41,801 nt of DNA. It comes from a virus. This document shows, one piece after another, positions 23,327 through 31,712 of this stretch. The stretch lies in IMG/VR virus record IMGVR_UViG_3300035034_000469, positions 1-41,801 of that record; one strand, written 5' to 3'. The stretch's first letter is position 1. Each line of letters starts with the position of its first letter. The notes under the pieces are model-generated. The model saw only the letters and a list, made by a program, of their open reading frames with translations, did not search any database and had not been told where the DNA came from. The position numbers and the translations under genes were made by a program.

Positions 23327-24379
23327 TTAGGCCGTAACGTCAGCCACGTAGACGAACTGCTCGGGTCGAGTGATAACTGGCATGATGTTCCACTCAAGCA
23401 GAGCCTGTCGGCCCGAGGGGTCCTTCTCCTGCCAAGTCTTCACGAACTTGCCGGTGTAGTTCTTGGGGGCCTCAAGGTCGGCAGTGGGTCCAACCATGAG
23501 CTCAATGGGACGGTTGGCACTGAAGTTACCCATGACTAGAGCATCCTCAGCGAGGAATGGAGTGTCCTCGCTGGGGTAGCGGAGAGAAGTGCTTGAGTAA
23601 GTAGCATCCGCCCCGTCATAGGTGGACTCCTGGATCCGCCAGTTCATCTTCATGAAGCCGGGGAGAACACCAGTAGTGTAGTACTCGTCCTTCATGCGGT
23701 CGGACAGAAGTCCCCCGGCAGAGCTTCCTGCGGTGACGAAGGAATTGAAGATCTTCGTCAGAGTTGCCTCTGTCACGAAAGCATCAGTGGGCTCAACCAT
23801 ACCGTTACGTCGAATCAACTTCTTCCACGCGCGGATGTCATCCACGATAGAAGTAGGTCCGGCCGAGTCCCAGCCGGTGCCAGGAGTAGGCTTGTGCGCG
23901 GTAGGAATCATGTAGTCAACGTCAGCGATGACGCCGGTCTCTGGGTTGTCATACTGGAGGGTACCAGTCAAGGACTGCCAGAGAGCCCACTCAGCGAAGT
24001 TGTCCGCACGAGAGCTGAGGTCCTCAATCTCGCGGGTTACATGCTGTTCAGCGTTCTGAAGAACCGCAAGGTCGCCAGTGCTCTCAGCTACCTTACGCAT
24101 CCACAGAAGCGTGGTAGGAGTGAAGATCTTCTTCTCTCGAAGGTAGATGAAGGTGTGGCTCTGAGAAGCTCGACCACGCTGAGGAACAATGTTTGCCTCA
24201 GAGTTGGGGATGTTAGGACGAGCAATAGCACGCGACCCCTGGACGACTTCCCACTGAGCAGAGGGGAATGGGTGCTGAGACTGAGGAACCATGTTGAGCA
24301 TGGTCATCTTCTCAGGGGCCGTGAACTTCTCGACCACTCGTCTCAGCACTGTGGGCTGTAGAATCGAAATGTCAGGCAC
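23327..24379 (-). CDS. Major capsid protein
   Basis: The 350-residue protein follows the decoration gene and carries the profile of the gpE/HK97-fold capsid group. It has an N-terminal arm (PTVLRRVVEKFTAPEKMTML), a long spine helix with MRKVAESTGDLAVLQNAEQH, TDAFVTEATLTKIF, and a beta-rich C-terminus (ALLEWNIMPVITRPEQFVYV). The start is GTG 24377-24379 with AAAAGGAG 7 bases upstream, one of the strongest ribosome binding sites in the window. A strong terminator follows it. It forms the capsid shell together with the decoration protein. Confidence 0.9.
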   Translation of the reverse strand: MPDISILQPTVLRRVVEKFTAPEKMTMLNMVPQSQHPFPSAQWEVVQGSRAIARPNIPNSEANIVPQRGRASQSHTFIYLREKKIFTPTTLLWMRKVAESTGDLAVLQNAEQHVTREIEDLSSRADNFAEWALWQSLTGTLQYDNPETGVIADVDYMIPTAHKPTPGTGWDSAGPTSIVDDIRAWKKLIRRNGMVEPTDAFVTEATLTKIFNSFVTAGSSAGGLLSDRMKDEYYTTGVLPGFMKMNWRIQESTYDGADATYSSTSLRYPSEDTPFLAEDALVMGNFSANRPIELMVGPTADLEAPKNYTGKFVKTWQEKDPSGRQALLEWNIMPVITRPEQFVYVADVTA

Positions 24380-24473
24380 CGTATGTCTCCTTTTGGTCGT
24401 TGCCTATACTTACATCAGGATCAGCGACATCAAACTTGATGCCCGGCCTGCACCCCACCGCTAGAGTGGTCAC
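24372..24473 (-). CDS. Possible 33-aa ORF overlapping capsid start
   Basis: A frame beginning at GTG 24471-24473, with AAGG 8 bases upstream, encodes 33 residues (starting MTTLAVGCRPGIKFDVADPD). It ends at a TGA overlapping the capsid start by 8 bases. The same frame is open upstream for 11 more codons to an in-frame TGA, and for 14 codons beyond that to an ATG at 24551. The composition looks protein-like and the overlap would couple it to the capsid gene. No family is recognised. It could be a coupled leader, a degraded gene, or chance. Confidence 0.35.
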   Translation of the reverse strand: MTTLAVGCRPGIKFDVADPDVSIGNDQKETYGA

Positions 24474-24497
24474 TTGGCTGGCCTTATTGAGTTCTCG

Positions 24498-24538
24498 TTG
24501 AGCGACTCAAGGATCAGCTCGGAGTAAACGTCCGAGCT
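24498..24538 (-). other. Two consecutive hairpins between decoration and capsid genes
   Basis: TTGAG-CGA-CTCAA (24498-24510) and AGCTCGGA-N7-TCCGAGCT (24516-24538, 8 bp perfect) are close together in the 186-base gap. No T-run follows, so processing, partial attenuation or mRNA stabilisation of the capsid transcript is more likely than full termination. Confidence 0.5.
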
Positions 24539-24565
24539 TCACCTTCAGCATCCCGACTGTGAAAC

Positions 24566-24964
24566 TTAGAAGCGGAAGAATCCAACCACTTCATTAACTT
24601 GTGCGTTGAGAACGTCACCTAGAGTGACTCCAGAGTTGGCGTTCGAAACGTGAGCGTGCTTCAGGGTTCCACCGAAAAGAATGTTGGCCTGCCAAGCACT
24701 GGCGGCGGCGTCGGTTCCAGTATCGGTGGTCTGTCGAAGGACTCCCACAACGTCAGCGGCATCATCGGCCTTGACGTAGTAGTTGGTACCGCTATCCTTC
24801 TTAAGGAAAGTACCAAGAGGAAGGACTCCCTGACCGGACTTAAGGGAAACGCCCTTCTGGACGTACCCATCCTTAGTCGAGTAGAGAAGCTCTTCATTGA
24901 GGTTAAACTCAAGCGCTCCATTGAACTGAGGCTGAGGGCTGGTGTTGCCTACATATTCTGCCAT
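24566..24964 (-). CDS. Head decoration protein
   Basis: The 132-residue protein sits between protease/scaffold and capsid. It contains the decoration-protein core GVLPLGTFLKKDSGTNYYVK and DDAADVVGVLRQTTDTG, with ANILFGGTLKHAHV and a hydrophobic GFFRF end. It matches the gpD-like/phage decoration family, whose trimers bind the expanded capsid lattice. The ATG at 24962-24964 has TAGGAG about 12 bases upstream. Confidence 0.85.
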   Translation of the reverse strand: MAEYVGNTSPQPQFNGALEFNLNEELLYSTKDGYVQKGVSLKSGQGVLPLGTFLKKDSGTNYYVKADDAADVVGVLRQTTDTGTDAAASAWQANILFGGTLKHAHVSNANSGVTLGDVLNAQVNEVVGFFRF

Positions 24965-24998
24965 GGTCGTTACTGTCTCCTATCGGGTGCTGATGCGC

Positions 24999-25535
24999 TT
25001 ATGCGGAAGCGAAGTTGAAGCCTGGGTAGGAAGTAATACGCTCAACTGCCACGTCCTCGTCCTCAGCTTCTAGTTCGGTGGGATCGGGGTCTTCCTCTTC
25101 TTGCTCACTGCCCTGCTCGTCAGAGAGGGAGACAAGTGCGGAATCTGGAACGATCTCCTCGAAAGTCTCGGGGTCGTTCATGGCGAGCTTGACATAAGCG
25201 TCAAACTTGTCCTCAAGAATGAAGGCATCGTCAACTAGCTTCTGAACCTTAGACTCTGCTTCCTTGCGGGCGGTGGCAGTTTGCATTTCTTCAACCTGAG
25301 CAGTCAAAGAAACAACCTGAGCTCCCGCCTCCTCAATGACCGAAGAAAGTTCTTCAGCGGAAGCGAGTCCGTCGTCAGTGTCAGAAAGAGCAATGAACCC
25401 CGCGTCAGAGAGGTCCTGCTGAATTCGGGCAGTCAAAGCTACAGCCTTGTCAACCTTTCCTGCGGCTTCTTGAAGCGCAGGGACATCGATGTTATGGTCT
25501 GCCTTCAATGTGGCAAGAAGATCATCGAGTTGCAT
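24999..25535 (-). CDS. Nested scaffold protein (internal start in protease gene)
   Basis: An in-frame ATG at 25533-25535 (codon 187 of the protease gene) is preceded by a perfect AAGGAG with 9 bases spacing, better than the start of the full-length gene. It would give a 178-residue scaffold-only product beginning MQLDDLLATLKADHN, just where the protease domain ends. This is the same arrangement as lambda C/Nu3 and Mu I/Z. The ribosome binding site and domain boundary are direct observations. Expression is inferred. Confidence 0.75.
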   Translation of the reverse strand: MQLDDLLATLKADHNIDVPALQEAAGKVDKAVALTARIQQDLSDAGFIALSDTDDGLASAEELSSVIEEAGAQVVSLTAQVEEMQTATARKEAESKVQKLVDDAFILEDKFDAYVKLAMNDPETFEEIVPDSALVSLSDEQGSEQEEEDPDPTELEAEDEDVAVERITSYPGFNFASA

Positions 25536-26093
25536 AGGGGTATTCTCCTTAGGGGCGGCTGTAAGTAAAACAGCTTCGTCGTTACCATCGGCCATTCCAG
25601 AAAGTAGGATTTCCTGGTAGTCATCCAGCTCATTTACATAAGGCCGATTTGTTACTGCCACATGAACTAGAGTAGGTCCCACACGTTCTTGGGTTCTAGT
25701 GTCCAAGTAATCAGTGTGGAAAAGAGCAGAGGCCCCCAAAAGGGTCTTACCTAGCTTATCGGCGTCTGCTTCGTTTCTTGCATCAAGCTGAGCGTAGATC
25801 TTGCCTTCTCTTTGGGAAAGGCCAATGACCTCACCTATGTTACGGTCAGGATCTTCGGTGTGACGGTTCTTGTCGTCAACCTTGGGAATCTGTACAATCC
25901 CGCAAACATTGTTCTTGAAGTTACGCTCTAGAGTTTGATAAAATTCATCGTCAATAGTGATCTTTCGCCCGTTATAAAGAAGGTCCCCATAGCTGAGGAT
26001 GTGCTTCTCAAAGAGTCTCCCCTTCTTCGTTCTAGATAGCTCGACAAACCCGTCACTATCCGAACTTGAGGGAACAATGGCAAAAGTGTTCAT
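24999..26093 (-). CDS. Capsid maturation protease-scaffold fusion (Mu I-like)
   Basis: The 364-residue protein has an N-terminal protease half (about 25-165: KKGRLFEKHILSYGDLLYNG, KITIDDEFYQTLERNF, IGEVIGLSQREGKIYAQLD, GPTLVHVAVTNRPYVNE), as in Mu I-type prohead proteases. The C-terminal half (from about 187) is helical and acidic scaffold (LKADHNIDVPALQEAAGKVD to EEEDPDPTELEAEDED). His78 in the NRH turn and residues near LGASALFH are candidate active-site positions. The ATG at 26091-26093 has no Shine-Dalgarno. It follows late-promoter copy 4 by 5 bases and may be read from a leaderless mRNA. A nested scaffold start lies inside. Confidence 0.85.
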   Translation of the reverse strand: MNTFAIVPSSSDSDGFVELSRTKKGRLFEKHILSYGDLLYNGRKITIDDEFYQTLERNFKNNVCGIVQIPKVDDKNRHTEDPDRNIGEVIGLSQREGKIYAQLDARNEADADKLGKTLLGASALFHTDYLDTRTQERVGPTLVHVAVTNRPYVNELDDYQEILLSGMADGNDEAVLLTAAPKENTPMQLDDLLATLKADHNIDVPALQEAAGKVDKAVALTARIQQDLSDAGFIALSDTDDGLASAEELSSVIEEAGAQVVSLTAQVEEMQTATARKEAESKVQKLVDDAFILEDKFDAYVKLAMNDPETFEEIVPDSALVSLSDEQGSEQEEEDPDPTELEAEDEDVAVERITSYPGFNFASA

Positions 26094-26098
26094 GGGTC

Positions 26099-26109
26099 TA
26101 CTATCGGCC
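26099..26109 (-). promoter_or_regulatory. Late-promoter motif copy 4 (GGCCGATAGTA), leaderless position
   Basis: An exact copy 5 bases before the ATG of the protease-scaffold gene. If GATAGT is the -10 hexamer, 6 bases separate it from the ATG, the spacing expected for transcription starting at the start codon. No ribosome binding site is present. Confidence 0.7.
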
Positions 26110-26118
26110 AGAAAGCCT

Positions 26119-26340
26119 TTAGAGCAAAGGGCTGGGCAAAGAGGAGAGAGGCTTACCCACTAAAACTTGATCGGCATAAGACAAAACTTCGTCCCGGGTA
26201 ATGTCTTCATTGAGAAGAGAAGCCAACTTTTCCATCAATTCTTTCGGCCAGGGCCCTAAAGAAATAAAACCTTCCTCTACGGTCTCATCAACTAGTTCTT
26301 CAATGTCTTCTCTAGTCATTAAATAGTGTGGGTTAAACAT
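26119..26340 (-). CDS. Hypothetical 73-aa acidic helical protein
   Basis: A small protein (EDIEELVDETVEEGFISLGP, then KELMEKLASLLNEDITRDEV) starting immediately after the 1770-aa gene, with GAGAGGA 8 bases upstream. It is strongly acidic and helical with no cysteine or membrane segment. Its contact with the giant protein gene (no spacer) suggests a linked role, perhaps a chaperone or an inhibitor of the protease domain, but this is speculation. The family is not recognised. Confidence 0.6.
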   Translation of the reverse strand: MFNPHYLMTREDIEELVDETVEEGFISLGPWPKELMEKLASLLNEDITRDEVLSYADQVLVGKPLSSLPSPLL

Positions 26341-29300
26341 CTACGAATTCCTCTCATACATTTCCATGAGCAAATCATGGATTCTCTTCTCAATTCTAGA
26401 CGCTATGTCCGGATAAAGACGGGTCATGGCAAAAGCTTCCGCCACCATCTCATAAACGTTAGAAGCGGCATATTTAGAAATCAGACCTTCACGGGTTACA
26501 TCCCCATTGACCACACTGTTGTCTTCTCTGAGGACAGCCTGGACCCGTGCGCTGAGGGCATTAGCCTCCTCGGGACCAAAGTTTGTGTGCAGGAGGTGAC
26601 CCATTTCGTGGGTGGCTGTGTACTGATGAACATCTGCCCCTCTGGGTGCTCGGAAATCGCCATCATTTAACATTCCGTCAAAATCATACTGGGTGAAGTG
26701 GGCCCCCGCGTTGAGCGTAATCTTGTTCCCTCTCCCATAGTAGCTGAACTGCACCCACCCCCCAGCGTGGGACTTCTTCCCAGAACTGTGAACTGAAAGG
26801 GAGATGCTTCGAAGGTCTCCGAACTCGAAATCGCTCGACTGTTCAGCGAAGTGAACTGCCTTAGCCTTGAAGTCAGGGAAGACGTCAGACCTCTGAGAGT
26901 CAAGGCCCTTGATCTCCACCCCAGGGAACCTGGCTGAAAGAGCATCCCTCAGTTCTCTGGCATTGAGGGCGGAAGCAACAGCAGAATTCAATGCCTGCCT
27001 CTCAGGAGAAACAGAAGAGGGTCCGGGGCTTCGGTCCTCCGTTACCTCAGGAGCGGGAGTGGTCTCAGGAGTCGGAGCGGACTCAGGGGTTGGAGTAGGC
27101 TCAGGAGTCGGAGCGGACTCAGGGGTTGGAGTAGGCTCAGGAGTCGGAGTAGGCTCTTCCATATCTTCGAAAGATGCTCTGGTCGCCTTCAAGTAGTCCA
27201 CGAACTTACGCTTCTTGTACTCAGAAGGCTTCTCTCCCTCGGGAACCGAGATGGGCCCCCCATTCCTATACTCTAGCACCTTGTTGGGATCTAGAGAGCT
27301 CAGGGGACTGTCAGCCTCCATCAAGGCACGCTTAGCTGTGGAAAGGCGAGTCTCTTCCAAGATAGTGATAGCCTCGTCAAGCTCCTCAGCCGAAACCTGC
27401 ATTCCGTTCAGTCCATTGCTACCGGATACTCTTCTTCCTTGCGGGTCCCCGAAAGCAATTCGGGGGACAGAAGAGTCCCGAGTTTGAATATCTTGTGGGG
27501 TTTCGCCCAACTGCTGACGAAGGTAGTTGGAAAGCTGACGCTTTCGGTCATTGTTGGGGAAAGCTCTAGCGGCCCTCGACTGGAGAACCGCCAGTGTATC
27601 TGCATCAAGAATCGGATTACCGGACCCCTCAAGGGGGCGCAAGGCGGAGGCCACGTGAGGGCCACTGTAGCTGTCTAAGGCGTCGATGACAGATCTAACG
27701 TCCCCAGCTGAAACCGAAGGACCTCCAGGATAGAGGTCAACCCCCTGGAACGAGTCATCATACGAACCCCCGAAGGAAACGAAGGAAATCCCCCGGTTCG
27801 GGTCCGAGAACGCATCTGTGTACTCACCGAGAGAAGAAACACGAGGAGATACAGAATCAGGACCATTCATCTCATGCCACCCGTCAGACTCACGACGGAT
27901 ATACACATCAGGGGTAACACTGGTACCCCGTACTCGAAGTACAGTACCTTCAGGGTGCTCAAGGATGTGCGAGAACCGAGCAATGGTCTCACCAGCACTG
28001 TAGTCGAGAGCCTCAGGGAGGTCAGCCTCGGGGTGGAACTGTGGAGAGATGTCAGGATCGTCCAGGTGGTGGTATAGAGGACGACCGTACTCATCCAATC
28101 TTGCGTTGTACCTCTCCAAGATCCTTGGAGAGTCATCCACAAAGAACTCCCCTCCGAGAGTAGTGTTCAGGCGCTCAGTAGAGTATATAGATCCCTCACC
28201 AAACTCATTTCCCACCCACTGACCGGGACCGATCTGTCGGTAAGCGTAAAGCTTTTCTCCGGTGGTGTTAGATTCCTTATCGGTTCGAACTCTATAGACA
28301 ATAGCCCCCGTGGGGAACTCTCCTACTTCAATGTCCCGCCCGTGATAAACGGAAGTTGGAGACATTCCAGGGTGCCTGAAGTTCTTGAGATCCGGAGGAA
28401 TGACATCGGTGTAGTCGTCTCCGGGGGCCTTAAAAAGGTGACCCTTATCAAATCCGACTTCTTGGGTGGTTCCAATGAACTCAAGACCGTCCGAAGTAAC
28501 TCCAAACCACTTGCCGTCTTTCGACACAACAGTGAGGTTCTTCGTGACGTTATTGACTCGAATGCTGTTCGAGGGGTCGTGAACAACAACTACATTGCCG
28601 TCATTCTCCAACATGGCATCGAGGTCAGCTTCACGAGCAATGATCCTGTTATACCGATTTGGAATAAACTCTGGTCGATAAGAATCGTCTCCCGACTTAC
28701 CAACCTTGTAATCCCCGAACTCCTCAGAAAGGGACCCATCGGGCTCGAAAATGTTGAAGTTGTGACCCGGGCCCTCGTTACCGGCCCCACCAGTTGAGCG
28801 CGGACTGAAGTGACCGGCACGACCGACAACTCGGTTCCACTCTCCGTTGAGATCCTTCTCCCAGATGGACTCTCCGCGTGCAGAGGTCGGATCGGGGGCA
28901 GTGATCTGAGAACCGGCAGGGGCGTTACGGAACCATTCACGGGTAATGGTGTCCTTAGGCTGAAGTGACCACTCCTGATTTTCGGCACCCACTGGAGTGG
29001 GAGAGAAGCCATCAGGGTTCCCGAGAGTGTCGGTATCAGGAAGATCTGGCGAAGGCTTGCGCTGGGGCATCTTGCCTCCAGGGCGCTTACGAGCCTCATC
29101 TCCCGGCTGGTCAACCTCTTCAAACTCATTGGCCTTGGGGATGACATCTTCTCCTTCAGGAAGATCCTGAGGCTCAGCGTCAGGGTCGAAGAGCTCGTCA
29201 TTAGCCCCTGAATCCCCCGTATCTATTTCATCAAATCCAGGGACGGACTTTCTACGCCCTCTCCTCCTCCGAGGGCGGGGAGAAGACTCAGCACCTTCAG

Positions 29301-31653
29301 GGCTAGTAGGAGCGGCCTCCTCATTAGGCTGGACCTGATTGGTGTGAGATCCGTAAGCGTTGGGGAAGTCTACAGAAGTGCGAGTAGGATCGAGCTCCCC
29401 ACCGAGCTCTCTCAACTCATCATCAGACCACTCTTCAAAGGTGTCCTTACCCTCAGGAGCAGACATCCAAGATCCATTAGGAGACTTCAAGAACTCTCGG
29501 TCGTTGCCATCTTCATCCTGAGCATAGGCAACATCGCCCTCTTCGGCGTTGGAAAGATCATTGGGGTTGTTGGGGTCAGGCTGGGGAGTTGGGCGAGCAC
29601 TCTCTCCCTCCGAAGTACCCCGACCTCGACGGGAAGCGGGCTTGGAGACAGCCTCACTTTCCTCAAGAAGCTCTTCTGAAGAAAGGCCCCTCTTCTCTCT
29701 GTCTGACGTGCCGTTCAACGCCTCGGAGAAAGGACTGATCTTGTCTCGGTCCCAGTCGTGCCAATTGCCCGTCTGCTCGGACTTTTTCCAACTCTTGACA
29801 GAACCGTCAGGGTCAACCACAGTCACGGATTCTCCGGCCCCAGCCCCATCCAAATCAGAGACCTCAGCTGGGTTCTTTCTAGCCTCATCAGCCCTGCGCC
29901 TCTCGTCAGCCTTCATAAGCTCGCGACCTCGACGGCTAGCTTCTTCGGAAGCCTCGCGGCGGGCGCGCTGGTTAGCTTCAACCGACTCAGCTGAGGGAAG
30001 AGGGGAAGCCTCACGACTACGGCGTTCTGCCATGCGCCTCCCGGAGGCGGCGCGCCTGTCAGAGGAAGGCAGGACAGTTACGTCCCTATCCTTCATGTCG
30101 TCATCAGTGAAGCTGTCAACATTGGACCCATCGGGGGAGGGGGAGACCCACTGGTTATCCCCTACCTTCACGAAGACGCGGCCAGAATCCCCCTCCGGGA
30201 CAGTGACCGTAGTACCGGCTTCTGAATCACCAGGCACGAATTCTGTGGAGTCTTTCCCAGCAGAAGAGGAGCTCTCGGAAGCAGGCCGAGAATCTGACTG
30301 ACCCTCGGGGGAGGAATCGGGGACCGACGTAAAGGTTGCAGAGGAGGACTCATCGAAGTAGTCATCCTCAACCCCCTCGTCAGACCCTCGGGTGTACCAC
30401 TTGCCATCCTCGTTCTTCGTCCAACGAATCTTTCGGTTCTCGACAGGGTCTTCCTCAGACACTGTAGTGCCCGGCTTAGATGAACTGAGAGTCTCTCGAT
30501 CTACTGGCCCCCCGACAGAGGGCTGTCGCGTGTCTTCGCTTTCAGATCGGTCCCCACCCTCGGGAGATCCCAGGGAACGACCCGCGACCATACTGCGCAT
30601 CTGGAATGTCATGGCTCGAACAAGATCTTGGTCCTCAGGAGATAGTCGCTCCATGGACTCTTCTATTTCCGCGTTCAGCTCATCAAGGTCAGTATCATCA
30701 ACTTCATCAATGGCTGGGTCGAAGGCCTGGTCGGACCTGACTTCGGGAACTTCTTCGATCTTCGTATTCTCGTCAAAGGGCATAACCTCAGACTCAAAAT
30801 GCGGGCCAGAGTCTCCATCCTCCTCACGACGCCAGTTTCCATCAGAGCCCTTCTTCCAGCGGACCTTTTCCCCCTCGCCAAAAGAAATGACAGAACCGGG
30901 GTCAGTATTCTTTAGCCAATCCCGGCCGGGGACAGAGTCACCAACCTGACCTAGGTTAGTGCCTCCTTCCTCAAACTCCTCAACAGAGTACTTTTCGTCC
31001 TCAGAGAAGTCTTCAGTGAACAGTCGAGCAATACGGTTCTCATTTTCCAGGGAGAGCTCTACCTCACCACGCTCATTGAAGAGGTGGGGACGACCAGAGG
31101 GGTCAATGACATAAGCCAGTTTACCATCCTTGGTCTTGATAAGGCGAGAACCCTCTGGAGCATCGTAAGCCTTCTTACCTACTCGAAACTTCTTGTCTCC
31201 CTGGAGAGATGGCGTTTCCTTAAGCCTGGTGGGAACATCGAACTTCGGCTTGTCTGCATTAACATCTCTAGGAGTGGACGCCTTCTTGGAAGCCACGCTC
31301 TGAGACTTCGAAGAGTTGCCGGGCTGATTGTTTACAGGCTGGACTACATGAGGCCCATCCTTCTTGGGATCCCCCATTGCAAAAGGACGAGAGCCGGGTG
31401 CCGATGTCTGAGGCTTGGGCTTCGCGTAAGACAGAGCATTCTTTGGGGCCTTGGTACCGGAACGCCTCTCAGCCGCCGCTTCCATGTCAGCGGTGATGAG
31501 AGTACCTACAGGCTGGCCGAAGTGTCGGGCCCCCTCGGGAGTTCGAACATAGCGGCCTCCCCGACTCTTGCTACCGCCCAAGTTCCTCAGCCTGCGGGCG
31601 GCTAAGGCAACGAGCTCATCGAGCTCTTGGGGATCATCAAGAGGTGCTGACAC
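26341..31653 (-). CDS. Giant modular head-region protein with C-terminal zincin metallopeptidase domain
   Basis: The 1770-residue protein is one of the largest in the window, larger than the tape measure. The N-terminus (about 34-54) has the motif GARHFGQPVGTLIT, shared with the 130-aa neighbour. About nine to ten modules of 45-55 residues follow between about 150 and 1270, each with PGS/T-hydrophobic strands, then W-x-K-x-x-DG-x-W and a Ser-rich end. They are joined by long charged, disordered-looking linkers. A PTPTPE-type Pro-Thr hinge lies at 1500-1536. The C-terminal domain has THEMGHLLH (HExxH at 1682-1686) and a downstream EMVAEAF (1735-1741), the pattern of a gluzincin-type zinc peptidase. 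The GTG start follows motif copy 5. A virion-packaged effector or head component is inferred. Confidence 0.8.
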   Translation of the reverse strand: MSAPLDDPQELDELVALAARRLRNLGGSKSRGGRYVRTPEGARHFGQPVGTLITADMEAAAERRSGTKAPKNALSYAKPKPQTSAPGSRPFAMGDPKKDGPHVVQPVNNQPGNSSKSQSVASKKASTPRDVNADKPKFDVPTRLKETPSLQGDKKFRVGKKAYDAPEGSRLIKTKDGKLAYVIDPSGRPHLFNERGEVELSLENENRIARLFTEDFSEDEKYSVEEFEEGGTNLGQVGDSVPGRDWLKNTDPGSVISFGEGEKVRWKKGSDGNWRREEDGDSGPHFESEVMPFDENTKIEEVPEVRSDQAFDPAIDEVDDTDLDELNAEIEESMERLSPEDQDLVRAMTFQMRSMVAGRSLGSPEGGDRSESEDTRQPSVGGPVDRETLSSSKPGTTVSEEDPVENRKIRWTKNEDGKWYTRGSDEGVEDDYFDESSSATFTSVPDSSPEGQSDSRPASESSSSAGKDSTEFVPGDSEAGTTVTVPEGDSGRVFVKVGDNQWVSPSPDGSNVDSFTDDDMKDRDVTVLPSSDRRAASGRRMAERRSREASPLPSAESVEANQRARREASEEASRRGRELMKADERRRADEARKNPAEVSDLDGAGAGESVTVVDPDGSVKSWKKSEQTGNWHDWDRDKISPFSEALNGTSDREKRGLSSEELLEESEAVSKPASRRGRGTSEGESARPTPQPDPNNPNDLSNAEEGDVAYAQDEDGNDREFLKSPNGSWMSAPEGKDTFEEWSDDELRELGGELDPTRTSVDFPNAYGSHTNQVQPNEEAAPTSPEGAESSPRPRRRRGRRKSVPGFDEIDTGDSGANDELFDPDAEPQDLPEGEDVIPKANEFEEVDQPGDEARKRPGGKMPQRKPSPDLPDTDTLGNPDGFSPTPVGAENQEWSLQPKDTITREWFRNAPAGSQITAPDPTSARGESIWEKDLNGEWNRVVGRAGHFSPRSTGGAGNEGPGHNFNIFEPDGSLSEEFGDYKVGKSGDDSYRPEFIPNRYNRIIAREADLDAMLENDGNVVVVHDPSNSIRVNNVTKNLTVVSKDGKWFGVTSDGLEFIGTTQEVGFDKGHLFKAPGDDYTDVIPPDLKNFRHPGMSPTSVYHGRDIEVGEFPTGAIVYRVRTDKESNTTGEKLYAYRQIGPGQWVGNEFGEGSIYSTERLNTTLGGEFFVDDSPRILERYNARLDEYGRPLYHHLDDPDISPQFHPEADLPEALDYSAGETIARFSHILEHPEGTVLRVRGTSVTPDVYIRRESDGWHEMNGPDSVSPRVSSLGEYTDAFSDPNRGISFVSFGGSYDDSFQGVDLYPGGPSVSAGDVRSVIDALDSYSGPHVASALRPLEGSGNPILDADTLAVLQSRAARAFPNNDRKRQLSNYLRQQLGETPQDIQTRDSSVPRIAFGDPQGRRVSGSNGLNGMQVSAEELDEAITILEETRLSTAKRALMEADSPLSSLDPNKVLEYRNGGPISVPEGEKPSEYKKRKFVDYLKATRASFEDMEEPTPTPEPTPTPESAPTPEPTPTPESAPTPETTPAPEVTEDRSPGPSSVSPERQALNSAVASALNARELRDALSARFPGVEIKGLDSQRSDVFPDFKAKAVHFAEQSSDFEFGDLRSISLSVHSSGKKSHAGGWVQFSYYGRGNKITLNAGAHFTQYDFDGMLNDGDFRAPRGADVHQYTATHEMGHLLHTNFGPEEANALSARVQAVLREDNSVVNGDVTREGLISKYAASNVYEMVAEAFAMTRLYPDIASRIEKRIHDLLMEMYERNS
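26990..27155 (-). repeat. Pro-Thr-Glu tandem repeat hinge
   Basis: Short in-frame repeats encode TPEPTPTPESAP-type units (about residues 1500-1536 of the giant protein). They separate the module region from the zincin domain and probably act as an extended flexible spacer. Confidence 0.7.
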
Positions 31654-31687
31654 GGAAGGGCTCCCTAAAAGATTCTACTGATGTGGA

Positions 31688-31698
31688 TACTATCGTCC
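31688..31698 (-). promoter_or_regulatory. Late-promoter motif copy 5 (GGACGATAGTA), before giant protein
   Basis: An exact copy in the 59-base gap after the 130-aa gene, 34 bases upstream of the GTG of the giant protein, with an AGGGAG ribosome binding site between them. Confidence 0.65.
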
Positions 31699-31712
31699 CT
31701 GAGGGAAATTGC

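Noticed and set aside
24980-24987. CCCGATAG before the decoration gene
   Set aside because: One base off the core and overlapping the ribosome binding site AGGAG, so the match may reflect the Shine-Dalgarno; kept out of the promoter list.
25581-25592. GGCCGATGGTAAC inside the protease gene
   Set aside because: Encodes A-D-G-N in frame, no gene start follows closely except the nested scaffold 45 bases on, which is only weak support.
26990-27155. Regular short repeats resembling a CRISPR array or minisatellite
   Set aside because: They keep the reading frame of the giant protein and encode Pro-Thr-Glu units without spacers.
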